Counted from the stretch's first letter, positions 47,159 to 59,207 are shown. The stretch is DNA of 64,000 nucleotides from Rhododendron vialii (GCF_030253575.1 NC_080568.1:6609501-6673500), one strand, 5' to 3'. The notes: generated by a model from the sequence alone, not told the origin. A program made the numbers and translations.

Positions 47159-47575
47159 TATAGTTGAACAAAAACATGAAACTATGTTTAATTTAGCTTT
47201 TGTTGGTCCGTGTGGGGTGCACTTTGAAATGGCTTTATGTGATGCCTTTTTGTGATGACTTTAGCAATATATTAGGACAGTAGTACAAGTTTTTGTTATG
47301 GAATTGGCCTTTTGTTATTGCACTTTATATGTCAACTATGTCGGAAAATATATGCCCAAGTTATGGAATTGTTTGGTTACAATGACCAGGTTATTGTTGG
47401 TTGGAATGCCCAGATTATTTTTTGGTTGGAATGCACAGGTTATTGGTTGAGAAATTGTTGGAAAAATTACCTGGGTTATGATTATTGATTGGGAATTTTT
47501 TTTGAGAATGCACAGGTTATGAATTGCTTGAGAAATTGTATTCCTTGGGTTTTGTTATTTGCTTAACATGGGAGT

Positions 47576-47578
<3 letters not shown>

Positions 47579-47621
<43 letters not shown>
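47579..47621. repeat. (AG)n microsatellite
   Basis: About 21 uninterrupted AG dinucleotides. Confidence 0.95.
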
Positions 47622-47624
<3 letters not shown>

Positions 47625-47835
47625 ACCTGTCTTTGAACAACATCAAAACAATCAAGTTTACTGTTTACCTAGTAGTACTATAAGGCATTAATTGAACAAC
47701 ACAATTGTAACAATTCGCGGTAACTGACTTGCTAACTCTTAGCCTAACCGCATGACTCAAAAATTATAACTCAGCTTAATACTAGTTGGTGGGTCTTACG
47801 TTAGAATCCGGGGTGCATGTTGTCCCCGAAGGAAC

Positions 47836-47921
47836 AACATGCGTGTCGGGCCGATCTCGGCCGTCCACGGCAAGCAATAACATGCGTGTCGGGCCGATCT
47901 CGGCCGTCCACGGCAAGCAAT
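47836..47921. repeat. Perfect 43-bp tandem duplication
   Basis: AACATGCGTGTCGGGCCGAT onward is repeated exactly at 47836 and 47879. Unusually GC-rich for this window. Confidence 0.92.
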
Positions 47922-48064
47922 GAACAGTCCAAATTGCATCTCGACCGATACATGCTATTGCTTACAATATATGCTATTGCCACATTTCATTATACAAGCG
48001 ATGTGAGATTTCACACCCCCACTATTAATTGGTTGTAAAGTGTTACTAGGGTAGTGCCCCGCAA

Positions 48065-48457
48065 TCATATGACACTAGGGTAGTGCCCTGCAACTCTGTG
48101 ACACCGGTTCAAAAGGACGTCACTCCTCCGCCAGACTTCGGTGGCATTGACGTTGGCATGATCGGGCGATGAGAGAAAATCCTTCAAGAGCTCCTTGTGG
48201 CACTTCTCTAGCGACATGAGCGCTATGCAACACTGCGGTTCCGCCGTACCGTGTTCGAGAAATAACTCGTTGCCAATCTGCTGCCCGCAATGATCTACAG
48301 CTAGCTTTTCACGACACTCGTTCAAGAAGCTTCGGTTTCCGCTGGCTGGTGGCGTGGGGACTAGATTGAGCCCTTCGGTCAAGAATATGATTCCGGTGAT
48401 GACGAAGCACAAGCCGGCGACCGTGGTGGAGGAGAATCGGGCGGTGGATTCTGCCAT
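48065..48457 (-). CDS. Secreted cysteine-rich prolamin-like protein (DD11/EC1-like) 1
   Basis: 130 aa, single exon. Residues 1-30 form a signal peptide (hydrophobic run AGLCFVITGIIFL). The mature part has six cysteines at 48, 57, 76, 77, 86 and 119 in the C-C-CC-C-C order of the plant prolamin-like family, which includes egg-cell EC1 and DOWN-REGULATED IN DIF1 11 proteins. The segment SSPDHANVNATEVWRRSDVL is shared with the second gene at 51 kb. Family members are secreted by female-gametophyte cells and act around fertilisation; that role is inferred. A TATA-like ATAAATA lies at about 48622-48628 on the minus strand. No lesion seen. Confidence 0.85.
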   Translation of the reverse strand: MAESTARFSSTTVAGLCFVITGIIFLTEGLNLVPTPPASGNRSFLNECREKLAVDHCGQQIGNELFLEHGTAEPQCCIALMSLEKCHKELLKDFLSSPDHANVNATEVWRRSDVLLNRCHRVAGHYPSVI

Positions 48458-49039
48458 GGTTCGCAGTGCTTGTGGGCGGAGGGAGAACTTTTGGTTTATT
48501 TTGTGAAACTGGAATTGGTGTTTCTGGGGTCGAGGAGATAATATTATGAGCTAGAGAGGAGGTTTTTGTTGCTGCTTTAATGGGTTTTAAGGATTAAGAA
48601 TGGTGTTTACGTTTCGATTGTATTTATGTCTCTTTAATTATGCTGTGGATTCTTTAATAGAATTAAACTAGTGAAAGACACGGCTCGAACATTCAGCACA
48701 CGCAAATAAATACTAAACAACAAATTCAACAAACTAAGACTCATAGAACAAATTCAAACGCATAAATTCAAAAAACACCATCATAAAACTACCCAGTCAT
48801 ATTATATATAGATGTGACTATATGAAAATCCATGTTATCTAGTATTTGTTTTGGCCACAAAGAATATTCCCTCACGTGACTAGCAACCAGCTCGTGTGCT
48901 TTTCAAATTAACAGGAGAGATATTCATCCTCCAGCACGCACGGCCGCACCTTAAGGCTGTTACAGCCCTTTTGGATGGTGAGAAAGTCCAAAAGAGTAAT
49001 TGAAGAAATTATTTTGGTGGCATTTGAAAATACAAAGAG

Positions 49040-49570
49040 TGTTGGAAAAACGTGTGTTTACTTTTTGTGATGAAAACCGAAAATATGAATGTAATAAAAT
49101 CGGAACTCAAAACTTGAAAATCAATGCAACAAAATTGGTGATCAAGGCGAGTGTTAGTGTGTAACACTCTGTACTTGAGACAAATTTGTCCCCGCTATGG
49201 TGCTCACGGTTTGCATGAACGTATGTCTGCCAGCACTACTTGATCGAATTCCCCGCAGAAGCAGCACTACAATCGATGGGTCTGTTGAACCTCAATGTGT
49301 TTTGTACTCTCTCAAAATGAATGACTCTGACTCGATGAAGTTATGGACATCAACGTCTTTTCTAATCGATATAGAATGCATGGGGAACATCCTATTTATA
49401 GACTACCACGTGACTACTCCCAATAATCACCAAGGGAAATGACACATTTGTTCATAAAGAATGCATCCATCTACAGTAAACAGGTGTCACTGAAAAGACA
49501 TGACTCTAAATCAAGTCAATTCACCTTCAAACCAAATAAAAATATTATAATCCAATAATATTTTCCAACA
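49040..49570. mobile_element. Solo LTR with perfect target duplication
   Basis: 531 bp with inverted tips TGTTGGAAAA/TTTTCCAACA, flanked by AAGAG (49035-49039, 49571-49575). No PBS, PPT or coding part adjacent. An orientation cannot be fixed with confidence. Confidence 0.85.
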
Positions 49571-50395
49571 AAGAGTAATTGAAGGTGGGTGAGAAGAGAT
49601 TTGTGGTGAAAGAGGAAGAGGAGCTGCCAAAAGAGGTGGAGAATGACATGGGCAACTGAAAATATGAAAAAATGGTAAAGGCCAAAGCTCTGTACATGAT
49701 TGTTGTTCTGTTTTCCTGGCTTTACCAATTCAGTCGGCCAAGGCTCTATATACTATTGTTGCTTGCTCTGTTTTCCTCTCTCTTGTTTGGGTTTTCCGTC
49801 CATGATTCTAACGGGGTGAGGAATTGGATGGATGGAGTAAGGGTTCGGTAGTTAGAGGGGGGAAGTGAATGCAAATTGGTAGTTGAAGGATGAAGTAAAG
49901 ATAAGTTCGATCAATAGTTTAAGGGGCAAGTAGATATATATTTAACCCAATCGAGAATATATTACTAATTTAGTAGGCTTAAACGGGCTCTGCATGCGTT
50001 GGCGGTAATAGCCAACATTATTATGCCACTTTTATCAGCTAATTTTGCTCCAAGGTTTATTAAAGGGTGCTGACGCACTTATCATTTTTGTGGTTTTGCC
50101 TTGAAGTATATAAAGATGTGATTTTCGCATGAACTATATAAAGATTGTGATTTTGCATAAACTCTTTCGACTTTCGTACACTTCTGCGCGATCTTATTCG
50201 TACAGAAGAGCAGCTCCAACCACACCCCCTCCAAATCACAAATACACATTAATTTTGGGTGATGTTAGACGCACAATATGAACACCCTAGATCACCGCGC
50301 TCGACAAAAACTCATCCCATTCCTTCTCTATCTTCCCCAAGAAACAAAATCAATTCCTCTGTTCTTGGGGTCTGGGGAGACGGAGAAGGAGAATA
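49571..50395. other. Intergenic, no supported gene
   Basis: Contains GGTGGGTGAG/GAGGAAGAGG purine-rich sequence and AT-rich stretches; no domain-bearing frame. Confidence 0.35.
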
Positions 50396-50965
50396 ATGGA
50401 GGAGAAAAGTTCTAACGAGAACCCCCCTGGCGAATCCACCCGAAAACAGAAAGCCAGGATTGTTTGAGAAGAAGACGACCTCGAGGACGGCGAGTGAAAA
50501 GTTTGAGAAAACCAAGATCTCAGACTTCCACGCACAGGGATGAAGAAAGTGAAGAAAGGAGTTACATTCTGAGTCTCTGACTCTCAATTCTTGATCTAAT
50601 AAAACTTTACTAATATTTTGAGATGATTTTGAAAGGCGCTTTTACACTATCGCTTGCACTCCTGCCTCTGTTCACGCAAGCATATTTTATGACTTAGGCC
50701 GAGATCCCAATTTTTTTGAATAGACCATCCTGTATCGATATGATTTCTTTCATATGCAATCCTCAACTTAAGATCATATATCCATCCTTGATCATGTAGG
50801 TATACCTAACAAATGACAGTTACAAGAGATTCTCTTTAAGTCAAAAGATCCGTATAAAGACTTTTCCTCCTCTTCACTCTCCCAAAAAAATCACAATTTG
50901 TATCCTCGATTACACAAAGCATTTTAAACACAAGTACTATTACAGAAAAGAACATAAAAATGCAG

Positions 50966-51316
50966 TCAAGGGTGTGGGGAAATTTTGGAACACCGGCTCC
51001 AGAGGACGTCACTCCTCCGCCAAGCTTCGGTGGCATTGACATTGGCATGATCAGGGGATGAGAGATAGTTCTTCAAAAGCTCCTTGTGGCACTTCTCTCC
51101 CATATCCACTAGGCGACTGCAACACTGCTGGTCCACCGTAGCATTCCCAGAATACAACTCGTTGCCAATCTGCCACCCACACTGTCCAGGAGCAAGCTTC
51201 TTGCGACACTCGGTTAGGAAATTTTGTTGGCCCTCGGTCAAGATTATTCCCATGATAGCGAAGCAGAAGGCGGCGATGATTGCCTTGGAGGAGAATTGGT
51301 TGGTGGCCTCTGCCAT
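50966..51316 (-). CDS. Secreted cysteine-rich prolamin-like protein (DD11/EC1-like) 2
   Basis: 116 aa, single exon, close paralogue of the 48-kb gene. Signal peptide residues 1-29 (AAFCFAIMGIIL core). Mature cysteines at 37, 46, 65, 66, 76 and 109 keep the six-Cys pattern. Relative to paralogue 1 it lacks a roughly ten-residue proline-containing linker after the signal peptide and has one extra residue between CC and the next Cys. An ATATAAATA TATA box at about 51397-51406 lies 80-90 bp upstream. It sits at the start of duplication copy A; copy B carries a broken version at 60.4 kb. Confidence 0.87.
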   Translation of the reverse strand: MAEATNQFSSKAIIAAFCFAIMGIILTEGQQNFLTECRKKLAPGQCGWQIGNELYSGNATVDQQCCSRLVDMGEKCHKELLKNYLSSPDHANVNATEAWRRSDVLWSRCSKISPHP

Positions 51317-51394
51317 GGTTCGTGGCGGGTGTGGGTGGAGGGATCGAACTTTGGTTACTTTGTGAAATTAGTTGGAGAGATATTGACAAAGGGT

Positions 51395-51407
51395 GTATTT
51401 ATATTGT
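51395..51407 (-). promoter_or_regulatory. TATA box of DD11-like gene 2
   Basis: The minus strand reads ACAATATAAATACACC about 80-90 bp upstream of the ATG at 51316, with a short leader following. An AAAACCCAT stretch just upstream is also found upstream of the 48-kb paralogue, so promoter sequence is partly shared. Confidence 0.5.
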
Positions 51408-51769
51408 AGCTTAAATGGGTTTTACGGAGTGAGAATTGTGTGTACGTTTCGTATTTAATTAATTCTTATGTTTCTCCATGTTGTAGATTCTTTAATACAT
51501 GCAATTGAATGAGACTAGTGAAAACGCTATGTTAATTGTCTATTTGTATTGGCATCAAGAATCTTCACTGGTGTGCTCCCCAATTTGATAGGAGATCCTT
51601 CCAAACATTAGACTGTCCCTTTGGATACTGAACAAAACCTGGCAAAAAAAAAAGCAAGAAAAGCCTCTTGACTAATCAAAACAGGCAAAGATAGGTACAA
51701 TAGTCATTTGCAACAAGCGAAATGCCTCTTGGGTAAAGAACAATCACAAGTTATCCATAAGTTTCCGCA

Positions 51770-52370
51770 TCCGAAAATACGAGTAGCAAATTTATCTCTA
51801 AATTTGCACAAAAGCGCGAATAGACAAACTTATATATGCAAAGTTTGTCACCATATCTGCACAAATGAACAAACAAAAAAAAAACTTATCTTTGCAAAAT
51901 TTATCCCCGTATCTACATAAAGTAATGAACACATGAATTTATCTTTGCAAAGTTTTTATTGTATGGGTCCAAAATAAAGAATAGAGAAACATATGTCTGC
52001 TAATATTGTCACCATATCTGCGCAAAATAACTAACAGTTAAGTTTTTTGTGCAAAATTTATATTTGCATCCGAACAAAATAATAGTACATCGACAAACTT
52101 GTCTTTGCAAAGCTCATCTTTGTATGTGTCAATATAACAAATAGATAAACTTATAACTGCAAATGTTGTGCACAAAATAAACTTATCTTTGCAAACTTTA
52201 TATATGTATTTTAACAAAATAACAAACAAATTAATTTATCTTTGCAAAGTTTATCTCTACACATGTGGCCAAAATAACAGAGAAATAAACATATCTCTAC
52301 AAAGTTTGGCTCTATTTTTCAACAGATGCAGAGTTAAAATTTGGAAAGATAAATTTCTTTGTTGAATTTT
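51770..52370. repeat. Decayed tandem repeat with TTATCTTTGCAAAGTTTAT core
   Basis: The core recurs roughly every 65-75 bp (51880, 51940, 52100, 52185, 52240 and others), alternating with GTATCTGCACAAAATAAC-like spacers. No coding meaning. Confidence 0.65.
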
Positions 52371-53212
52371 GATTCAACCATATCTTTCTTAATTTGGGTA
52401 CTGGAACTGTATATTTTGAATACCAACTAGTCACAGAATATCCCTCTTGTTATTCCTTTTTCGAGGTCCACAATATAGTAATCAATTCCCTAAATCTATA
52501 TAGTTTTCTAAGTAATTATTAGGGTTCTATGGCCGGTCTGTAACCTCTGGATGCAGAAGACATCCTTAGGGTGATCTCGGAGTTCCTACGCGGTGGAGAT
52601 GTTGGGGTTGGTCCCTAAATTTTCCTTCCTTTGATGCATTTCGCTCAATAGATTTAATTCATAGATTAAGGATGAAATAGAAAGAAATTAGATAGTTAGA
52701 GGACAAGAGTAAAATTTAGGCTAAATTTTATGAAAACATTTGGAACAGAAAAAGATTGCATCTCGCGAGAGAAAAATTTAAGTTTAACTTTTGGTGTTTT
52801 TAAATATCCATCCCAATTAGTCATACAACGTAAAATTTCATCCCACCCACTTTTTGTGCTTATGTTTTCATCCTTTCAATGCATGAATTACCCGTATTAC
52901 CCTTTTACTATATGATATAAATCTAGGATTGTGATTTTGGCACTCCAAAAATTGATGGAGGGGATCCAAAACTGAACTGTGTTGATACACAAAACAAAGT
53001 CGTTTTAAAGCCCCTCCATCAATTTTTGAAGTGTTAAAATCAATTTCTTAGATCTATATAGATATATACACATTTATTGTTTCCTAAATTAAGGGGATTG
53101 GGATAAATATATCAATCTCTGCAATTAAATGAGATATCATAGGAGGATTTCAAAATTTCAAATGTTCAAATTATTTCCAATGATATCTAAGCTGATTTCA
53201 ATATCCCTTCAA

Positions 53213-53760
53213 AATATGAATCGATTTCATAACAAATAGTTTCATGGTAAACGGTCCAAATAATTTACCATAAAAATGATAGGAATATACACAAACATAT
53301 TTCATGGTAAATGAAATAAACAATTTACTATGAAATAGATAAAACTAAATAAAACCAAAATCGAAAAACCCAGATTGAAAAATATGAATCAATTTCATAA
53401 CATTTGTCAAAAATATGAATTGAACAAATAGTTTCATGGTAAACGGTCCAAATAATTACCATGAAATGGTAGGAACATATACAAATATATTTCATGGTAA
53501 ATGAAGTAAATAATTTATCATGAAATAGATAAAATTAAATGGAATCGAAATCGAAAAACACAGATTGAAAATATGAATCGATTTCATAACATTTGTCAAA
53601 AATATGAATCAAACAAATAGTTTCATGGTAAGCAGTCTAAATAATTTACCATGAGATGATAGGAACATATACAAATATATTTCATGGTAAATGAAGTAAA
53701 TAATTTATCATGAAATAGATAAAACTAAATAAAATCAGAATCGGAAAACCCAGATTGAAA
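53213..53760. repeat. Satellite-like tandem array, three units of 168-190 bp
   Basis: Units start near 53213, 53381 and 53570 with AATATGAATC(G/A)ATTTCATAA. Each contains TTTCATGGTAAA and its inverse TTTACCATGAAAT twice, then AAATCGAAAAACCCAGATTG. Confidence 0.87.
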
Positions 53761-54711
53761 AACCAAAATTAGAGATTACAGATCGTGACCTTCTGGCATC
53801 AACTCCGACCGCTGCTGCCACAGCAACCGCGACCACGTCGTTCTTCTTCCACGAACTTTGCAACAATGGAGTCCGGACTAGTGTGGATTTTGCCGTTTGG
53901 TGTGGATTTCTACCGGACTGGTGTGGGTTTTCAAATGGAGGGGTTTCACTTATAGATGAAGATGAAAGCAACTCCAACCGCAGCCTTCTGACGTCAACTA
54001 TGACATAGGAATCAGAAATAGACCACTCAGTAAGGAAAAAAACAAAGGTAAGAACATGATTGAATACTTGAAAAACCATAACATTCCGACGAGTCGGCGA
54101 GGTTTTGCGGTGAATCGACGAGGTGTGGGTATGGCGTTTGAATATTGTAAAATAGAAAAAGAGAAGATTTTCAAAACCTGCTGCAAACCAACCGATAATG
54201 GAAATAACATATCATAAGGATTGCCAGCTAGGTAGTTACCTAAAATAATGGTGGAGGACTTCAATCTTTAGGTTTTAGTCCCAAAATTCTATGCGTATAT
54301 AGTATCAAGAAATTAGAAAAAATAATGCAATAAAGGTAAACTTGGGTTTTTTTAAATGTGAGGATGAAAATATAACCCCAAAAAATGGACAAGATGGAAA
54401 CATAAGTTCAATGGAGTCTGACTTAACTTATTATCCTAAGTTAATGTGAAATAGGAGCTTAACTTTCTTATTTCTTTGTCAAAGAAGAACGAACACTCCT
54501 CCTGACCTCATGAAGCCATATCCCAGACGTATCGGACACGGACACGCTCTGACAACGTCCTCAACACGTGTCTGACGTGTGATTTTATGTTTTAGAGTGT
54601 CTAATTCTTTTTTCTGAGTCAAACCCGAACACATCCGGGACACGCGCGGGACATGTTATTGGTCAAAGTATAATTTTAAAAACTTTAAATAGGGTAAAAC
54701 TACTAAATTGG
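53761..54711. other. Intergenic, no supported gene
   Basis: Short Ala-rich frame on the minus strand at 53780-53850 without domain support. Otherwise AT-rich sequence. Confidence 0.35.
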
Positions 54712-54944
54712 CTCCGTTCCAGAACACCTTCTTAAAAAATAAGTACTTATTTCACATTTTTAAATTTAAAAATAATGTAAATGAAAAATAATTTTTTAAT
54801 TTTTTTTGCACCGTATAAAAGATCTCAATGAGATCTATCAAACAAGATCCATGTTAATAGAAAAATTATTTATGTAAACACGTGATTTTTAAGCTTGAAA
54901 TTGCCTTCTTAAAAAATAAGTACTTATTTCCGTTTCCGGAACGG
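54712..54944. mobile_element. MITE with CTTAAAAAATAAGTACTTAT ends
   Basis: Inverted arms CCGTTCCAGAACACC..AAATAAGTACTTATTT and CCGTTCCGGAAACGGAAATAAG. The core GAGATCTATCAAACAAGATC matches the reverse strand of 1350-1375. Confidence 0.65.
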
Positions 54945-55335
54945 GAACGGAATGAAAAAAAAAAGTAATATACAGTAACTAAAGGGTGAAAACTGTAATA
55001 TGCGCAAAACACAAACCTATAAAAAGAGTCGATGTGCTCTGCTCCCCCGCTTTTTGCTTTCGGCGCACTTCAAAAATTGATGCAAGCACTTTAAAAAATA
55101 AATGAAAATGACTTTAAAATTATTCTGATTTTAAAGTGTTCGTATTAATTTTTAAAGTGCTAATATTATTCCCTAAAAGAAAACCAAAGCTTAGACATCG
55201 ATGGAGATAGAGAGAGAGCCATGACAGAGTCACAGAGATCAACTTAGAGAGGCAAGAGAGAGAGAGAGATTTCGTACGAACAAGAACTCGAAATCAAGCC
55301 CTGTTCTCTCTTCTCCGCAGAAACCCTAGACCCGG

Positions 55336-55336
<1 letters not shown>

Positions 55337-55378
<42 letters not shown>
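55337..55378. repeat. (CT)n microsatellite at the SIN3-like copy A breakpoint
   Basis: About 20 CT units lie exactly where similarity to the SIN3 exon begins, replacing the upstream exons still present in copy B. Confidence 0.92.
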
Positions 55379-55380
<2 letters not shown>

Positions 55381-55382
<2 letters not shown>

Positions 55383-56270
55383 GGTTTCAATACCTTTTTG
55401 CCAAATGGCTACGAGATCACCCTTCCAATTGAGGATGATCCCCTTCCTGCCAAGAAACCTGTTGAGTTTGAAGAAGCAATTAATTTTGTCAGCAAAGTTA
55501 AGGTGAAAACTGCATGCTGTATTTGAGTGGTGTATTTCAGTTTTTCCTTCAAGGGTTTGCAACTTATGGTGCTTTGCTTGCAGACAAGGTTTCAAGGCAA
55601 TGATCGTGTGTATAAATCTATTCTTGATATTTTTAATTTGTATCGGAAGGGAAACAAGTCCATTACCGAGGTCTACGAGGAGGTGCTTGGATTGGGTTTT
55701 CTTTTCATTAACTTTTATATAATCTGTGGCTCTTTTTTGAGTTCGGTTTCAGCTTCCTCCTATTGTAGGTTACACAGCTTCTCCGTGAGCACCCTGACCT
55801 GCTTGTGGAGTTCACGCATTTTCTACCTGATTCTGGCAGGAATTCTGTTTTCAGACGTGATGACAGGAGCTCAGTCTTGCCTGCAATGAGGCATATAAAA
55901 AAGGTAATTTCTCCTTTTACTTTTTTCCCTTCTTCCTCCAAATTTCTTCTTCGATTACTCATCTAACATCTCATGCAATATACTCCATACTAGAAGCCTA
56001 TAGTTTTGCATGTTGACCATGACCTGAAGTGTTGAGAGACCCGATATGGACCATGATAAAGCACTGATGAGAGCTGACAAAGAGCATCGAAGGCATGGTG
56101 AAAAAGAGAGAAGAGAAGACAAAGACCGAAGGGAAAGAGAGCGGAAATCTGCTTGTAAGATTGAAGACTCTGTTGCTGACCAATTCTACCCGGGTGGGGA
56201 AGGCATGGAAAACTTTGGCATGCACCCTGGTTCATCCTCGCATGATGATAAGTCTGTCATGAAAAGTGAG
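55381..56270 (+). pseudogene. SIN3-like PAH fragment, copy A
   Basis: SIN3 proteins are histone-deacetylase scaffolds with paired amphipathic helix (PAH) domains. Exon-like blocks: 55381-55502 ([32 protein letters not shown]), about 55584-55680 ([32 protein letters not shown]), about 55774-55903 ([20 protein letters not shown] to MRHIKK) and about 55990-56265 ([28 protein letters not shown]). Intron borders are still visible. The first PAH exon is missing: the copy starts immediately after a (CT)n run. One extra base at about 56029 (CTGAAGTG against CTGAGTG in copy B) shifts the frame just before the charged exon. Confidence 0.85.
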
Positions 56271-56825
56271 TAAAGTGTGCTGCTTGTGAATTCAGAGGCT
56301 TTAGTACTGTAATTATCATTAGCCAATCTTGTGGCCTCAAACCACTTCATAGCATATGTGACAGAAAATATTGGTTGATATGTTGTGATACTATATTGGA
56401 AACTCGCGAAACTCTTATCTGATAACGGAGCTGTGTTTCTAATTTTGGTTCTATATCCTTTAGTAATCAAGAGCACTCATATGCACTCATGTGAGGAGTT
56501 CTTTTGTTGGGATGCATCAATTTGCAAGTTTCTTTCGGTGTCTCTTTGTTCACTACGTTTTGTATTCTGAAATTAGCTGAAAGGATGCTTTAGAATTGCG
56601 GTTGAGAAGTTGTCGTATCACAAGATATTTCTCTGCTGTGGGTGGCTGCATTTAACTTGCTACTTAACTACCACAAAGGAAGGAACCTTTCTCTTGCTAA
56701 AATTGGGTAATATGAGGAAGATAATACACTTCTAAGCTACTCGAATTCAGAAACTTATCAAAGCTATATTTGACTGCTCAATGTTTCCTATTATTAGTTA
56801 ATATTTCGTTTCTCTCGTACACAAT

Positions 56826-57110
56826 GCAGCATCAGATGAACCCCTTATCTCACGAGAAGGAAGAACTGCAGTCAAACATTGTGAAAAAAAGTTAAGGAAA
56901 TTGAACATCTGAAGGAGGAAGTTGAACAACAGATTTTAGACAAGCAAGACTACGAGAATATGAAGAATTACTTGAGCTGGAGTTCGCTTTGGAAACTGTT
57001 ATTCATAAGTTGGGAGGTAATGACAAGGTAGGTCTGTTTCACCTGAGGTTGCCCGGGAATCAAGCGTCTTTGATGCACCTCCTTTGCCTACTCAGCCACA
57101 GGTAACGGTT
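56826..57110 (+). pseudogene. Coiled-coil exon joined to SIN3-like copy A, broken
   Basis: After a CAG acceptor this block matches the heptad-rich exon of copy B (HQMNPLSHEKEELQS, KEEVEQQILDKQDYENMKN). Copy A carries insertions at about 56885-56900 and a short deletion at about 56964, so the frame is lost. I do not recognise the parent gene; it is not a known part of SIN3. Confidence 0.6.
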
Positions 57111-57539
57111 TGCTCTTCTCTTGATTGTATATCTTATCGAGTAGCAGTTGATTATTTGACTGATGAGCGTTTGTTACCGCCTCATTATTTTCTGTTTTAG
57201 TTTTAGTTTGTTTGAGACGTACATGAGTTCCATCACTTTGAACTTCCATGGCTTCTTAGATGATTGGTTGAGTTAAGGTACATAGAAGGCACTCCCAGTA
57301 TATATTTCAAGTTCATCTCAATTGGAAAGTCGGAATTCGTTATTATGCTCTTTAGACATCTTTTCATGTATTTTTTGTCACACGTTAGCTATTTTTACCA
57401 TTATTTTGACGTTCTTCCTGGCTGACAACTTAAAGTGCAAAACTCTTCTACCACAAACAATTTTCTAGATAAAATGCAGTTGGTCACTTTCTCCATAAGC
57501 CTTTAGGTTTCTGCTTCCACAAAATTTTCTCATGGAATT

Positions 57540-57720
57540 TGAAGTTTAGTACTTCAAATAAATCAGAGCAACTACTTGTAAGACACCCACGGCTCGACAA
57601 ACTCGATCCCCTTCCTGGACTGGGACGTCCTCGGCTTGATACTGATTGTGTGGCTAAGAATACTGTTCCCCACCTTCTTCAATACCTGGCGTCAAATACC
57701 AGCTGGGCACCGGTAGCACT
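57540..57720 (+). pseudogene. Further exon relic downstream of SIN3-like copy A
   Basis: The frame KFSTSNKSEQLLVRHPRLDK then LDPLPGLGRPRLDTD runs about 60 codons and is also found, with a deletion, in copy B at about 63495-63610 (FSTSDKSEQLLVRHPRL). Presence in both copies suggests a real ancestral exon. Family unknown. Confidence 0.45.
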
Positions 57721-57730
57721 GTGAGTATTG

Positions 57731-58395
57731 AAACTCAGTGGACAACTCGATATCCTACTAACCTTTACTTTACTAAGCAACAGTTGATATCAATAAGAAG
57801 TGCAGAAAGGTAACAAGTCATCATCATTTTCCTCAATACATGAAGTGAAATCTAAGAATCTTCCCCACAAAGTCCTTTCCTCTCATATCCACCGACTATG
57901 ACGGTCTTATGGAACAACTCTCCTCTTGCTTGTCCTATACCAGAATCCTAAGTAAATACACCCATATCATCTACTTAGCATAGATTCACCTACGACCATA
58001 ACAACGGGACGACAACGATCTAGAGTTTCTCACGGCGCATCATCCATTAGGGCCAAAAAACATCATAACTCAAAACTAGGCCCCTGTTAGCACTCTTCCG
58101 CGATTTAGGCCCATTTGGTAACCTAATAACATCCGAGCCCAATTGGTAAACCTTATCATAACCATGGCTCATATCACTATCCACATTCCTCACACCTCCA
58201 AAACTTATCATTTTTTCTGCAATTTAATTCATCTACATGATTCCCTATTCAAATACCATCCCAGGAACTTAAGTCCATTCTAACACGTAAAACATCACAT
58301 CTCCAACAATCTCTTTAGTCCGTATAACCATGATACGTTTCAGTGACATAGCAAGAATAGCAATTTATATGAATGGGTAATTAAACTGAAAAGTA
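57731..58395. other. Intergenic between duplication copies
   Basis: AT-rich, short frames only. No gene seen. Confidence 0.4.
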
Positions 58396-58646
58396 GAATG
58401 GAGGAGAAAAGCTCTAACAAGAACCCCCTGGAGAATACATGAATGGGTAATTTCTTCTCATTACCTTGTCTTTCACTTTTCTTAGCCAAAAAAAAAAAAT
58501 TATTTTCAACACAAAACAGATCACACTAAATATCTGAAATTTGTATGTCCAAAAGGAACATAGATAATGGATGGAGGACGATAATTTTGCGAAATTCTAA
58601 ATAGATGACACTATCAAAAGTCGGCGAAAGAGGTGCAAATGCAGTG

Positions 58647-59153
58647 TCACAACATCTCTTGCGACTTTCTAACGCATCGACTGACTTTCTTCCTGAAATC
58701 GCCCCTTCTTTCTCTCCATTCTTTTGCAGCTTCCACATTTGCAGGAGACTCGTCGTTTGGACTTGAAAGCATTGATATGATGCTCAAAACTATGCTCTCC
58801 ACCATATGAACCGGTGTCCAACGCTCGCTTGCAAGTTCGTAGCCATTCGGGTCGTCACCGGGTGGATGAAGAGTTGAGATGCAAACATTTCCATCAGAGT
58901 ACACATTTGGATGCCATACCTCTGAGGTAAACCTCACTGCAGGAGGGCTGTTGGGGTAATCGGATGGGAAGGTCATGACCGCATTGAAGAATCCTCCCTC
59001 GTATAAAGTATCAGGGGGTCCGGTAATCACGACACTCCATTTGAATAAATTGCTTTCATCAACCAAACCAGCGGAAAAACCATCGACGGGTTGTTTACAG
59101 AGACCTTTGAGCTGTTTCTGGAGGAGAAGGCTTGCTTGTGACGGAGAAGCCAT
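58647..59153 (-). CDS. Ubiquitin-conjugating enzyme E2, UBC7/13/14 type, intronless
   Basis: 168 aa from the ATG at 59153 (MASPSQAS); the longer upstream reading frame is only leader CT repeat and a poly-G run. It accepts ubiquitin from E1 on Cys91 (GNVCISTLH) and passes it to substrates with an E3. HPN is at 81-83. After the cysteine the acidic loop PPGDDPNGYELASERW (about 97-112) is the insertion diagnostic of the UBE2G/UBC7 class, linked to ER-associated degradation. Length matches the family. The usual plant genes have introns, so this uninterrupted copy looks like a retrocopy. No poly(A) tail or clear target duplication is left. The reading frame is intact, so it may be functional. Confidence 0.85.
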   Translation of the reverse strand: MASPSQASLLLQKQLKGLCKQPVDGFSAGLVDESNLFKWSVVITGPPDTLYEGGFFNAVMTFPSDYPNSPPAVRFTSEVWHPNVYSDGNVCISTLHPPGDDPNGYELASERWTPVHMVESIVLSIISMLSSPNDESPANVEAAKEWRERRGDFRKKVSRCVRKSQEML

Positions 59154-59207
59154 CCAAGAGAGAGAGAGAGAGAGAACTTGTGAAGAGAGAGAGAGAGAGG
59201 GGGGTTC

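Larger units (their letters stand above)
50396..57730. repeat. Segmental duplication II, copy A
   Basis: Matching blocks: 50396-50443 (GGAGGAGAAAAGTTCTAAC) to 58396-58440; 50610-51130 to 59520-60529; 55381-57110 to 61295-63008; 57540-57720 to 63495-63610. Same order and orientation. Copy A has an extra 51.4-55.2 kb filled with repeats. Confidence 0.87.

Noticed and set aside
53213-53760. CRISPR array
   Set aside because: Units are contiguous tandem repeats of 168-190 bp without spacer-repeat alternation, in a plant nuclear context.
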